Under the pieces are notes generated by a model, which saw only the letters and a list, made by a program, of their open reading frames with translations, ran no database searches and was not told the DNA's origin. A stretch of 23,909 bases of DNA. Source: an uncultured Actinomycetes bacterium. GTDB lineage: Bacteria > Actinomycetota > Actinomycetes > S36-B12. The stretch covers positions 1-23,909 of the forward strand of contig CALFIA010000370.1 of assembly GCA_937876275.1 (NCBI GenBank), read 5' to 3'. Of the stretch, positions 1 to 7,485 are shown piece after piece; the stretch's first letter is position 1; each line of letters starts with the position of its first letter. Both the position numbers and the translations under genes were made by a program.

Positions 1-1443
1 GCCGCCGCACCGGTCGCAGGCATGACGGGCGCATTCCCCGTTGCCGTGGGTATCGGCGACGGCGCGGGCGCTGCGGGCATGTACGTAGCCGTCGGCATCG
101 TGCTGCTTCTCTTCTCAGTGGGCTACGCGACCATGTCGCACTACGTGACTAACACGGGCGCGTTCTTCGCCTATGTCGGCCGTGGTCTCGGCATTTCCTG
201 GGGCGTCGGAAGCTCCTTTGCTTCCGTGCTCGCCTACATCACCGTCCAGTGGGGCGTCATCGGCTTCATCTCCTTCCAGATCAAACTGAAGATGGATGAG
301 TACGGACTCACACTCGCCTGGTGGGTTTGGGCGTTCATTGTCATCGCCATCGTGTTCGTGCTTTCGGCAATGTCAGTTGACATCGGTGCGAAGGTCCTCG
401 GCGTCCTCCTCACCATTGAGGTCATCGCACTCTTCCTCGTCGGCATCATCGTCCTGATCAAGGGCGGTCCGGAGGGCGCAGACCTCGGCGCTTCCTTCGC
501 ACCGTCATCGATCTTCTCGGGTGGCCTGACAGGTGGCGCAGGCATTGCCTTCGCCTTCGCATTCGCCTCCTTCATCGGGTTCGAAGCAACGGCCATCTAC
601 GGCGAGGAGTCGAAGGACCCCAAGCGCACCGTTCCCAAGGCCACGTACATCTCGGTCATCCTCATCACTGTGCTGTTCGCTGTCGTGGGCTTCGGCCTGG
701 TCACCGGCCTGGGAGCCAGCGACATCCAGAACAAGGTCTTCGAGATCACGGCCGTTGACGGTGTGCCGTTGGCAAATCCGGGTGCGATGCTCTTCGGGGT
801 GACCGAGACCTTCGTCGGACACTGGCTGGCTGAGGTATTCACCTGGATCGTCCTCACCTCACTGTTCGCTGCCACCCTGGCATTCCAGAACAGTGCCTCG
901 CGCTACCTGTTCTCCATGGGTCGCGCAGGAGTGCTTCCCAAGTCATTTGACCGCACGAACAAGTACCAGGCTCCGTGGGTCGGCACCGTGGTCGTCACGA
1001 TCCTTGCGGTGATCGTCACGGCTTTGTTCGCGATCTTGAACCTCGACCCGATCCTGAACATGTTCTACTGGTTCGGAAACGTGGCTGTGATCGCCATCGT
1101 GCTCACTGAGATCCTGGTTAGCCTGTCGGTCATCGTGTACTTCCGACGCACCAAGGAAGACACTCGCATCTGGCACACGGTTCTCGCACCTGTGCTGGCC
1201 ATCCTCGGACTTGGAGTCGGCGAGTACCTGCTCGTGAGCCGCTTCAACCTGCTTGCGGGAGTGGCAACCGACCCGGCGATGTGCCCGGGTGAAGCCGGTT
1301 CAGGCTGCGGCCCGTGGGAGATGAGTACCACTGGTTGGGTTCTCGTCTTGCTCACACCGGCGCTCTTCATCATCGGTGTGATTATCGGGAAGGCCCGCTC
1401 GAAGTCTGAGAATTACGACGCAGTTCACAACTTCGTCAGCTAG
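1..1443 (+). CDS. APC-family amino acid/amine permease (5' end missing)
   Basis: This is an integral membrane transporter of the amino acid-polyamine-organocation superfamily, which typically imports amino acids or amines by proton symport or exchange. The frame is already open at base 1 (A-A-P-V-A-G precedes the first Met at 22), and the start of the visible protein matches the end of the first membrane helix in this family. The gene therefore begins upstream, and the Met at base 22 is internal. About ten hydrophobic segments follow, with the family-typical stretch YVTNTGAFFAYVGRGLG after the second helix and FIGFEATAIYGEESKDPKRT in the middle, a strongly conserved loop of APC permeases. A short Cys-containing extracellular loop lies before the last helix. 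It lies upstream of catabolic genes on the same strand, so it probably imports their substrate or a related amine (inference). The stop is followed at once by a strong hairpin. Confidence 0.9.
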   Translation, partial: AAAPVAGMTGAFPVAVGIGDGAGAAGMYVAVGIVLLLFSVGYATMSHYVTNTGAFFAYVGRGLGISWGVGSSFASVLAYITVQWGVIGFISFQIKLKMDEYGLTLAWWVWAFIVIAIVFVLSAMSVDIGAKVLGVLLTIEVIALFLVGIIVLIKGGPEGADLGASFAPSSIFSGGLTGGAGIAFAFAFASFIGFEATAIYGEESKDPKRTVPKATYISVILITVLFAVVGFGLVTGLGASDIQNKVFEITAVDGVPLANPGAMLFGVTETFVGHWLAEVFTWIVLTSLFAATLAFQNSASRYLFSMGRAGVLPKSFDRTNKYQAPWVGTVVVTILAVIVTALFAILNLDPILNMFYWFGNVAVIAIVLTEILVSLSVIVYFRRTKEDTRIWHTVLAPVLAILGLGVGEYLLVSRFNLLAGVATDPAMCPGEAGSGCGPWEMSTTGWVLVLLTPALFIIGVIIGKARSKSENYDAVHNFVS

Positions 1444-1449
1444 TTCGCG

Positions 1450-1483
1450 GAAGGGGGATGGGCCGACTGGTCCATCCCCCTTC
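1450..1483 (+). terminator. Strong hairpin after the permease, terminator-like
   Basis: The arms at 1450-1464 and 1469-1483 pair over 15 bp (one G-U pair) around a 4-nt GACT loop. The stem is very GC-rich (GGGGGATGG against CCATCCCCC). The tail is TCATTTCC, only weakly U-rich, so intrinsic termination is likely but probably leaky. The next start codon is only 42 nt downstream on the same strand. Confidence 0.8.
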
Positions 1484-1525
1484 TCATTTCCAAAATCAGG
1501 CATTCAACGAGGGAGGGAATGGCCA

Positions 1526-3130
1526 ATGCGCTCAGGTCACGTGCTTACTGGGCACATTGACACCTTCGCCGCCGACAATCTCCCGCCGGTCGCGCAGTGG
1601 CCCGAGCTCATCGGTCTCGAGACTTTCGCGTACCCCGAACGTCTCAATGCCTCGGTCGAATTACTTGAAGGAACAATCGCCCGACACGGGGAAGCGCGCC
1701 CCGCGATCTCCGGTGCGGATTCGTCGTGGAGCTATGGCGAGGTGCTTGATCTCGTCTCGCGCGCGGCAAACGTTCTTGCCGAATCGGGGGTGCAGCCCGG
1801 AAATCGCGTACTGCTGCGCGGCCCGAATAATCCCTGGCTCGCGATTTCCTGGCTCGCTGTTCTTCGTGTGGGCGGCGTGGTCGTCACCACGATGCCGATG
1901 CTGCGCGCTGGTGAGCTCGAGAAAGTAGTCAAGATCGCGAAGGTGCAATTCGCGATCGTCGATCATCGCTATCTCGAGGAGTGGGAAGCCGTTACAGGAT
2001 TCCATGGAGTCACCATCGCCTACGGCGGTGACTCGGATTCAGACCTGATCGCACGCTGCTCGGCCGCGTCGCCGGTGAATGAGTCATGTGACACCCATGC
2101 AGAGGATGTTGCGTTGTTGGCCTTCACATCCGGCACCACCGGTGGCCCGAAGTCAACGATGCACTTCCACCGCGACATCCTGCTGATCGCTGATACCTAT
2201 TCGGCGCACGTGCTCGCCCCCACACCTGACGACGTCTTCACGGGATCGCCACCCATCGCCTTTACCTTCGGCCTGGGTGGCCTCGTGATTTTTCCGCTGC
2301 GTGCAGGGGCCTCGACCGTGCTGCTGGAAGCTGCGTCGCCATCGGTTCTCCTTGAGGAGATACCCCGGCATCGCATCACCTGTCTCTTCACCGCACCCAC
2401 GGCCTACCGCGCGATGCTGGCGAACTTGCCCGAGGGCGGGCTACCGTCGCTTCGACGCTGTATCTCCGCGGGCGAGCATCTTCCGCAGGCCACGTGGCAG
2501 GCCTGGCGTGATGCCACGGGGCTTGAGCTCATCGATGGAATCGGTGCTACAGAGATGCTGCACATCTTCATCTCGGCACGTGTCGACGACATGGTGCCCG
2601 GGGCCACCGGCAAGCCGGTGCCCGGGTTCATTGCGCAGGTGGTTGACGAGAACCTCGAGCCCGTTCCCACGGGAACTCCCGGTCGACTCGCGGTGAAAGG
2701 TCCGCTGGGCTGCCGTTACCTCGCCGACCAGCGCCAAGGCGTATACGTCCAGGGTGGGTGGAACATCACCGGTGACATCTTCGTGATCGACGAGACCGGC
2801 CACTTTCACTATGTGTCACGTTCCGACGACATGATCGTGTCGAGTGGCTACAACATCGCGGCACCTGAAGTCGAGAATGCTTTGATGCTGCATCCGGCAG
2901 TTGCCGAGACAGCCGTGATCGGAGCCCCTGATGAGGATCGTGGCTTGATCGTCAAGGCCTTTGTCGTACCCGCAGCAGGGTTCGAGCCCGGAACGACGTT
3001 GGCGAAGCAACTCCAAGATCACGTGAAAGCGACGATCGCGCCGTACAAGTACCCGCGCGCCATCGAATTCGTCACCGAACTGCCACGCACGGCTACAGGC
3101 AAGCTGCAGCGCTTCCGGTTGAAGGACTAG
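1526..3130 (+). CDS. AMP-forming aryl/acyl-CoA ligase (2-aminobenzoate-CoA ligase-like)
   Basis: This is an ANL-superfamily enzyme that adenylates a carboxylic acid with ATP and transfers it to CoA in the cytoplasm. The 534 residues have the full motif set: the P-loop-like TSGTTGGPK at 201-209, GIGATEM at 338-344, the Gly-Asp at 416-417 that binds the ribose, the hinge region with R432 and GYNIAAPEVE at 441-450, and the catalytic Lys526 in PRTATGKLQ. The N-terminus (DNLPPxxQWPE...YPERLN) resembles the benzoate/2-aminobenzoate-CoA ligase branch rather than fatty-acyl ligases, so an aromatic or short branched acid is plausible, but the substrate cannot be read from sequence. The start is supported by GGGAGGG at 1511-1517. 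The stop overlaps the stop of the convergent P450 gene in a shared CTAG. Confidence 0.88.
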   Translation: MRSGHVLTGHIDTFAADNLPPVAQWPELIGLETFAYPERLNASVELLEGTIARHGEARPAISGADSSWSYGEVLDLVSRAANVLAESGVQPGNRVLLRGPNNPWLAISWLAVLRVGGVVVTTMPMLRAGELEKVVKIAKVQFAIVDHRYLEEWEAVTGFHGVTIAYGGDSDSDLIARCSAASPVNESCDTHAEDVALLAFTSGTTGGPKSTMHFHRDILLIADTYSAHVLAPTPDDVFTGSPPIAFTFGLGGLVIFPLRAGASTVLLEAASPSVLLEEIPRHRITCLFTAPTAYRAMLANLPEGGLPSLRRCISAGEHLPQATWQAWRDATGLELIDGIGATEMLHIFISARVDDMVPGATGKPVPGFIAQVVDENLEPVPTGTPGRLAVKGPLGCRYLADQRQGVYVQGGWNITGDIFVIDETGHFHYVSRSDDMIVSSGYNIAAPEVENALMLHPAVAETAVIGAPDEDRGLIVKAFVVPAAGFEPGTTLAKQLQDHVKATIAPYKYPRAIEFVTELPRTATGKLQRFRLKD

Positions 3131-4353
3131 AGCACTCGAGCTGGCAGGCTCGCGATGCCATTCACGAAGTTTGAGTTCGTGCGCTTCACGTCTCCGGCGG
3201 CTTCGAAGTGAATGCCCTGCTTGATCATCTCCTCGAGCAGGATCTTGATCTCGATACGAGCAAGCGGTGCACCGAGACAGTGATGCGGACCCTTGGCGCC
3301 GAAGGAGACCTGCGGCGGTTTGATGTCGCGAGTGATGTCGAAGGTCAAGGGGTTCGCGAACTCGGTGTCATCGAAGTTTGCCGACGCGTACCACATCACG
3401 ACCTTGTCGTTCTCCTTGATGTGTACGCCGTGAAGCATGGTGTCTTTCGTTGCCGTGCGACGCATGTACATCACCGGAGTTGCCCAGCGAATGATCTCTT
3501 CCACCGCGTTGTCGACGAGTTCAGGGCGCTGGTAGAGCAGCTCGAGTTGATCGGGGTGATGGATGAAAGCGTCGATGCCGTTGCTGATTGCGGTTCGGGT
3601 GGTCTCGTTGCCGGCGAATACCAGAACATGGAACATGTTGGTGAAGTCGAAGTCGCTGAGTCGATCACCATCCTCCTCGGCCTGCACGAGCGTGGTGACG
3701 AGATCGTCCTTCGGGTTCTTGGTGCGTTCCTCGCGCATGCCGCGGCCGTACTCGAAGAGCGCATGCGAGGCGGGGGAGCTGAAAGGTAGTAGTTCGAGTG
3801 GTGTCGTGTTGCCATACGCATCTGGCGCGACGCCGCTGGAGTCGATGAGTTCATCGGAGAGTTGCACGAGGTAATCGGTGTCCTCCTCGGGCACCCCGAG
3901 AATGTTCACGATCACCCGAATTGGCAAGGGAGCCGAGATCGCCTGCACCACATCGACAGTGCCTGCCTCGCGGGCGTCGCGCAGCAACTGCGCTGCGATA
4001 TCGCGGGTAACTTCCTCGTAGCCCTTGACCTTTCGGCCGGTGAAAGCCGGGATGCCGAGCTTGCGAAGGCGCACATGCTCGGGTGCATCAGTGTCAATGA
4101 TCGAGCGACGCGCCGTCATCTGCTCCTCGGTGAGATCAGGCAGGTTCGTCATTCCGCGTGCACTCGAATAGGTGAACGGGTCGCGCGTGACTTCGGTGAT
4201 GTCTGCATACGTCGTGACGGCCCAATAGGGCCGCCCTTCGTACATCCGCAGGGCTACCGGTTCGGTGCGACGCATCTCGGCGAAGACCTCGTGCGGGATG
4301 CCATTCGCGTACGACGCGGGGTCAGTGATGTCGATATCGAGATTCGCACTCAT
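3127..4353 (-). CDS. Cytochrome P450 monooxygenase
   Basis: This is a soluble bacterial class I P450 (408 aa, usual length) that inserts one oxygen atom into a substrate using electrons from a ferredoxin. The I-helix oxygen-activation motif is AGNETT at 247-252, the ExxR pair is E286/R289, the C-helix motif is DAPEHVRLR around 89-97, and the heme-binding loop FGAKGPHHCLGA carries Cys359. The C-terminal run NSNFVNGIASLPAR resembles the CYP125/CYP142 group of actinobacterial P450s, but I cannot fix the CYP family without a search. The start ATG overlaps the stop of the upstream ADH as ATGA, so the two are translationally coupled and probably act in sequence (hydroxylation, then alcohol oxidation; inference). 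No ferredoxin or ferredoxin reductase gene is in the window. Confidence 0.95.
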   Translation of the reverse strand: MSANLDIDITDPASYANGIPHEVFAEMRRTEPVALRMYEGRPYWAVTTYADITEVTRDPFTYSSARGMTNLPDLTEEQMTARRSIIDTDAPEHVRLRKLGIPAFTGRKVKGYEEVTRDIAAQLLRDAREAGTVDVVQAISAPLPIRVIVNILGVPEEDTDYLVQLSDELIDSSGVAPDAYGNTTPLELLPFSSPASHALFEYGRGMREERTKNPKDDLVTTLVQAEEDGDRLSDFDFTNMFHVLVFAGNETTRTAISNGIDAFIHHPDQLELLYQRPELVDNAVEEIIRWATPVMYMRRTATKDTMLHGVHIKENDKVVMWYASANFDDTEFANPLTFDITRDIKPPQVSFGAKGPHHCLGAPLARIEIKILLEEMIKQGIHFEAAGDVKRTNSNFVNGIASLPARVL

Positions 4354-5351
4354 GCGGGTGCTCCGGGGACGAGCACAAAGCGGCCGTTGACCTTGCCCTC
4401 GTGCAGGCGATCGTGCGCAGCCTGTGCTTGCTCAAGACCGATGAGCTCAACTTCGGAGTGCAGATCATGCTGCTGTGCGAGAGCGACGAGCTCAGCCAGT
4501 TGATCGCGCGAGCCCCATACCGATGTCATGAAGTGCGCCTCGTGAGGGACAACGCCGAAGCCGAAGGGAATGGTGCCGCCGAAGAGGCCAACGGTAACGC
4601 TGATGCCCTGGCGTGCCACGTGATCTCGAGCGGTCTGCACGGTGGCCTCTGCGCCGACGAAATCCACGACGGCCGTGAAAGTGCCCTCAACCTCGCCAGG
4701 GGCGACAGCGGAGTCTGCACCGAGTTGGAGTGCGAGTTCGCGTTTCTGCGGTGAGGCATCGACAACCACGATCTCGGCCTCGGAGCGGATTCGCAGGAAC
4801 TGCAGCCCGTATTGGCCTAGACCGCCAGCACCGATGACGAGTGCTCGCGGATGGGGCACGCCCTTGCTCGGCGCTGCAGCCAGGAAAGGCAGGGTGTGAT
4901 CGACGGCGCGGTATGCGGTCAGGCCACCGCAGGCCAGCGGTGCTGCCTTGGCAGGGTCGAGGTTGCCGATCGGCACGAGGTAGTACTCGTCCTTCACCCA
5001 GATTCGGTCGGCGTATCCACCAGGGGTGAACAGACCGATCTCCTGGCTGTTGGGGCAGATCATCTCCTGCTGCGAAGCGCAGGCGAAGCAGCCGGGCTGG
5101 CGGCATCCCCAGCAGGCGTAGACCAGGCAGTTGCCGAGGGTGGGATGCGCGACCACGACCTCATGGCCCATGGTCACGGGCATGGGCACGGGGAAATCTC
5201 CCGACGACACATGCAGATCCGAGTGGCAGATGCCGCAGGCAAGCACGTCCAGGACGGATTGCTGCGGGCCACCGTTCGGATCGATCACCGGGTTAGGGAC
5301 CTCCACCAATTCCAGGGGGGTGCCGGGCGATGTCAGGACAACGGCGCGCAT
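4350..5351 (-). CDS. Zinc-dependent alcohol dehydrogenase (MDR family)
   Basis: This is a medium-chain dehydrogenase that oxidises an alcohol to an aldehyde or ketone, probably with NAD. I place the start at the ATG at 5351 (MRAVVLTSPG, 333 aa). A longer in-frame reading to 5411 needs a TTG and 20 residues without family character. Catalytic zinc ligands are Cys42 (CGICHSDLH), His63 (MGHE) and Cys141 (LACGGLTAY). The structural-zinc lobe holds five cysteines (80, 83, 88, 91, 99) instead of the usual four, with non-standard spacing of the first ones. The Rossmann motif is IGAGGLGQYG, and the Asp ending the second strand (VVVDAS) favours NAD over NADP. It is first in a two-gene unit with the P450, with a 4-nt overlap, and its promoter region is shared with the divergent GS-like gene. 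Confidence 0.92.
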   Translation of the reverse strand: MRAVVLTSPGTPLELVEVPNPVIDPNGGPQQSVLDVLACGICHSDLHVSSGDFPVPMPVTMGHEVVVAHPTLGNCLVYACWGCRQPGCFACASQQEMICPNSQEIGLFTPGGYADRIWVKDEYYLVPIGNLDPAKAAPLACGGLTAYRAVDHTLPFLAAAPSKGVPHPRALVIGAGGLGQYGLQFLRIRSEAEIVVVDASPQKRELALQLGADSAVAPGEVEGTFTAVVDFVGAEATVQTARDHVARQGISVTVGLFGGTIPFGFGVVPHEAHFMTSVWGSRDQLAELVALAQQHDLHSEVELIGLEQAQAAHDRLHEGKVNGRFVLVPGAPA

Positions 5352-5439
5352 CAGGCCTACTTTCTGCGATATTTCCCTCTGAGGGGCCAGATCTGAGACT
5401 ACATTTATCAAGTATCTAATTCACTGTTTTGGAGGATTC
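5352..5439. promoter_or_regulatory. Divergent promoter region, ADH-P450 versus GS-like operon, with putative GntR operator
   Basis: This 88-nt intergenic region must drive transcription both ways. It contains the direct repeat TATC-AAG-TATC at 5406-5416, which recurs as TATC-ATT-TATC beside the GntR gene, and the 9-mer CATTTATCA (5402-5410), which is identical at 9786-9794. Two small palindromes lie nearer the ADH gene: CCCTCTGAGGG (5375-5385) and CAGATCTG (5388-5395). A clear ribosome binding site GGAGG (5431-5435) serves the GS-like gene. No unambiguous -35/-10 pair could be assigned. That the repeat is a GntR operator is inferred from its recurrence. Confidence 0.55.
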
Positions 5440-6783
5440 ATGTCCTGGGACCCCGCCGAGCGCGATCGCGTTGCCGCCCTGTGCGAAGAGCACGGCGTGC
5501 ACACCGTGGAGTGCGTCATCGTCGATACCTGGGGCATGCCTCGCGGTAAGCGCCTGCCGGTCAAGCAGTTCCTCCGGGGCTCGGGCTACGCGATCGCCAG
5601 CGTGGTCTACAGCTGGGATCCCACCTGCTTCATCTTCGATACCCCTTGGGTCTCCGTCGATGGCGGCGTTCCCGACATGCACGCGGTTCCGGACCTCTCC
5701 AGCTTCCGGATCGCAGGCTGGACGGAAGGCGTCGCCATCGTCATGTGCGACACGGTGACTGTCGACGGCCATGAGCCGATTGCCATGGATGCGCGTCACA
5801 TGCTCAAGAAGCAGCTGGCTCGCGCCGAGGCGATGGGCTTCGGCGTCGATGCGGCCTCCGAGCTCGAATGCCACTTCTTCACGCCCGACTGGAAGCCGAT
5901 TTACGACGACATCAACTGCTATTCCATCTACCGCGGCTGGGAGATGGAACCCTTCATGCTCGACATTCGTGAGTCACTGCGCAAGACCGGTATCGAGGTC
6001 GAGGCCTGCAATGTTGAATATGGGCCGGGTCAAACCGAGATCAATGTGCGCTACGGCCCGCTGCTGAAGATGGCCGACGACACCGTGTACTTCAAGTACA
6101 TCGTGCGTCTATGCGCAAAACGCCACGGACTGAACGTCACGTTCATGGCCAAGCCGTTCATCTCCGAAGCCGGCAACGGCATGCACATTCATCAGTCGTT
6201 GACCAAGGATGGAAAAAACGCGTTCTCAGTTCAGGACGAAGACTCCGTGCTTGGCAATACGTTGATGCGCAAGTACCTAACGGGCCTCCTCGCGCATCAC
6301 AAGGAATTGCAGCTGATCATGACCCCGACCATCAGTGGCTACAAGCGAGTTCAGGACTACTCCTTCTCGCCCACTCAGGTCACGTGGGGTCTCGATCATC
6401 GTCTCGTCGGCGTGCGCTGCATCGTCGGTGCGGGAGCAGGAAACCGTCTCGAAGCTCGTTGGGCCGCTGCTGATGCGAATCCGTATTTGGTGTTCGCCGG
6501 AGTCCTTGCCGCTGGTCTCGACGGAATCGAGAGCGATTACGAGCTCATGCCGCAGACCACCGGTGACCCGCATGCTGAGGAGCAGTGGGAGCGCCTGCCT
6601 ACCAGCATTGACGGTGCAATCGACAACTTCGACACCGCGTTCACTCGCTCGGTCTTCGGTGACACGTTCGTCGACAACTTCGTCATCATGCAGCGTCGCG
6701 AACTCGAGGAGTTCACTGCGAATGCCGAGCAGGGCGACGATGTCAGCGAATGGGAACTCAAGCGCTACCGGGCCGTGATCTAG
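5440..6783 (+). CDS. Glutamine synthetase-like gamma-glutamyl amine ligase
   Basis: This is a 447-aa member of the GSI-fold family that most likely joins the gamma-carboxyl of glutamate to an amine using ATP. Metal and nucleotide residues of GSI are kept: E141 and E143 (SELECHFF), E193 (NVEYGP), E200 (QTEI), His249 (GNGMHIH), R321, R326, E338 and R340 (RLEAR), followed by ADANPYL. In contrast, the DGSS loop whose Asp binds ammonium in true GS is replaced (SWDP at 58-61), the Asn before the Gly in the glutamate loop appears to be Ala244, and no adenylylation Tyr motif is evident. This pattern fits PuuA/AtdA1/IpuC-type ligases rather than housekeeping GlnA. It leads an operon with an amidotransferase-like hydrolase (zero spacing) and a CoA-transferase. 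The start follows GGAGG at 5431-5435. Confidence 0.85.
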   Translation: MSWDPAERDRVAALCEEHGVHTVECVIVDTWGMPRGKRLPVKQFLRGSGYAIASVVYSWDPTCFIFDTPWVSVDGGVPDMHAVPDLSSFRIAGWTEGVAIVMCDTVTVDGHEPIAMDARHMLKKQLARAEAMGFGVDAASELECHFFTPDWKPIYDDINCYSIYRGWEMEPFMLDIRESLRKTGIEVEACNVEYGPGQTEINVRYGPLLKMADDTVYFKYIVRLCAKRHGLNVTFMAKPFISEAGNGMHIHQSLTKDGKNAFSVQDEDSVLGNTLMRKYLTGLLAHHKELQLIMTPTISGYKRVQDYSFSPTQVTWGLDHRLVGVRCIVGAGAGNRLEARWAAADANPYLVFAGVLAAGLDGIESDYELMPQTTGDPHAEEQWERLPTSIDGAIDNFDTAFTRSVFGDTFVDNFVIMQRRELEEFTANAEQGDDVSEWELKRYRAVI

Positions 6784-7485
6784 ATGGCGAGGATTCTTCT
6801 CATCAGTCACGAGCCCGAGGCGGCACCAGGCGTGATCGGTGAGCTCCTGTCGGAGCAAGGTCACGAAGTCGAGAGACACATCGTGCTTACAGATCCCGAA
6901 AATCCTGATGTCGATTTTCCCAACGTCAATGACTTCGATGCCGTGATTGCCTTCGGCTCCTTCTCGAATGTCTACGACGAGAATTCCCGATTGTGGGTCG
7001 AGCCGGAGATCGAACTCATTCGCACAACCATGCGCGATGACGTGCCGTACCTGGGCCTTTGCTTCGGTGGGCAGTTGCTCACCGAAAGCCTTGGCGGTCA
7101 TGTGGAGAAGGCACCTCATGGAAGCGATGAGATCGGCCTCCTGAGTATCGAGCCGACTGGTGCCACGATGCCGATCCCGCAAGGCCCGTGGTTCACCTGG
7201 CACGAAGACCGCATGGTGCTGCCGGCTGACGTCGAGATCCTCGCGGAGACCGCCGATGCCGTTCAGCTGTTCCGCAAAGGTCGGGCAGTGGGCACGCAGT
7301 TCCATCCGGAGGCCAATGTTGAACTCGTGTCGGGCTGGATTCGCATCGGCCCTGACCACGTCCCTGATTACACGTCGGCTGACCAGATCCTCGGAGACCT
7401 GGCTCGCGCGAGTGATGCCACGCGCGCGAACTGCGCCGCCCTTCTCGACTGGTTCCTCCGTGATGTCGCCGAGGTTGATGCGTGA
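6784..7485 (+). CDS. Class I glutamine amidotransferase-like gamma-glutamyl hydrolase
   Basis: This is a 233-aa stand-alone class I GATase domain with an intact triad: nucleophile Cys93 in GLCFGGQ, His174 and Glu176 in QFHPEAN. It has no fused or neighbouring synthase domain that would use ammonia. Paired with a GS-like ligase it resembles the AtdA1/AtdA2 and TdnQ/TdnT pairs of aniline catabolism, where the GATase-like protein cleaves gamma-glutamyl amides. The likely role is therefore removing glutamate from an oxidised or accumulated gamma-glutamyl intermediate (inference). The ATG follows the TAG of the GS-like gene with no spacer and no good Shine-Dalgarno, so translation is probably coupled. 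Its stop overlaps the next GTG start as GTGA. Confidence 0.82.
   Translation: MARILLISHEPEAAPGVIGELLSEQGHEVERHIVLTDPENPDVDFPNVNDFDAVIAFGSFSNVYDENSRLWVEPEIELIRTTMRDDVPYLGLCFGGQLLTESLGGHVEKAPHGSDEIGLLSIEPTGATMPIPQGPWFTWHEDRMVLPADVEILAETADAVQLFRKGRAVGTQFHPEANVELVSGWIRIGPDHVPDYTSADQILGDLARASDATRANCAALLDWFLRDVAEVDA

Noticed and set aside
22..24. ATG as start of the permease
   Set aside because: The frame is open to base 1 and the residues before it match the end of the first membrane helix, so the Met is internal and the gene is cut by the window edge.
5352..5411. N-terminal extension of the ADH from a TTG at 5411
   Set aside because: The 20 extra residues have no family character, use a rare start and run through the presumed operator. 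The ATG at 5351 begins exactly at the conserved strand.
5396..5439. GlnR box controlling the GS-like gene
   Set aside because: No pair matching GTnAC-N6-GAAAC could be found in the promoter region. The AT-rich TATC repeat does not fit that consensus.
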